Assembly (NCBI GenBank): GCA_030043215.1
Contig: JASHYG010000303.1
Span: forward strand, 1 to 5,658
Reading direction: 5' to 3'
Source: Gammaproteobacteria bacterium
GTDB lineage: Bacteria; Pseudomonadota; Gammaproteobacteria; Steroidobacterales; Steroidobacteraceae
DNA: 5,658 bases
The translations under genes were made by a program, and so were the position numbers. Position 1 is the stretch's first letter; each line of letters opens with the position of its first letter. Below are positions 5,574 through 5,658 of this stretch, one piece after another. The notes beneath the pieces are model-generated. The model made no database searches. It was given only the letters and a program-made list of their open reading frames with translations, and was not told the origin of the DNA.

Positions 5574-5658
5574 TCAGTCCCGCGCTCGCCGGCGAATCGC
5601 GGCCGGAGCGATGTGCACCTCCGCGCCGCCACTCGGGAAAGCCGATCTCGCCTCCGCT
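5574..5658 (-). CDS. C-terminal fragment of the gene upstream of bioD, possibly bioC (partial)
   Basis: An open frame enters from the right edge and ends with TGA at 5576-5574, 14 bases before bioD. The 27 visible residues, ending in GGAEVHIAPAAIRRRARD, look like the basic tail that I recall at the C-terminus of BioC (malonyl-ACP O-methyltransferase) in some gammaproteobacteria, and bioC commonly precedes bioD. The fragment holds no catalytic motif, so the identity rests on position and a loose resemblance. The frame is preferred because it ends where the bioD ribosome-binding site begins; the other minus-strand frames are also open here, so the choice is not proved. Confidence 0.5.
   Translation of the reverse strand, partial: AEARSAFPSGGAEVHIAPAAIRRRARD

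Overview
The window holds an aa3-type cytochrome c oxidase operon next to the end of a biotin-synthesis operon. The high G+C content and the gene set (CoxB of the Pseudomonas type, a DUF2244 protein ahead of coxB, a DUF2909 twin-membrane protein beyond coxC, bioD nearby) suggest a GC-rich gammaproteobacterium, perhaps of the Xanthomonadales/Nevskiales/Steroidobacter kind. The lineage is inferred from gene content, not from a marker gene.

Layout from right to left, because nearly everything is on the minus strand. At 5574-5658 is the last part of a gene that is probably bioC, followed after 14 bases by bioD (5559-4795). A 96-base gap (4794-4699) holds a candidate promoter and an inverted repeat. 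Then come a DUF2244 membrane protein (4698-4219, GTG start), a 120-base GC-rich, hairpin-prone spacer, coxB (subunit II, 4098-3190), coxA (subunit I, 3139-1520), a small gene for a 58-residue single-span membrane protein (1501-1325), and coxC (subunit III, 1266-376). On the plus strand, facing coxC, is a DUF2909 gene (88-306) with its own promoter containing a perfect TATAAT. The convergent gap holds four copies of a short GACTCGAG repeat.

Function: CoxB takes electrons from cytochrome c at its CuA centre, CoxA reduces O2 at the heme a3-CuB centre and pumps protons, and CoxC stabilises the core. The two DUF proteins and the 58-residue protein are probably accessory or assembly factors. BioD makes dethiobiotin and is metabolically unrelated.

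I see no new defence, mobile or biosynthetic system; this is mostly a core respiratory locus. The points worth a second look are local: Gly in place of the usual Asp at the Mg-site position of CoxA, no ctaG/cox11 between coxA and coxC (only the small membrane protein), a histidine-rich CoxA N-terminus, and a coxB start with no Shine-Dalgarno sequence inside a structured leader.
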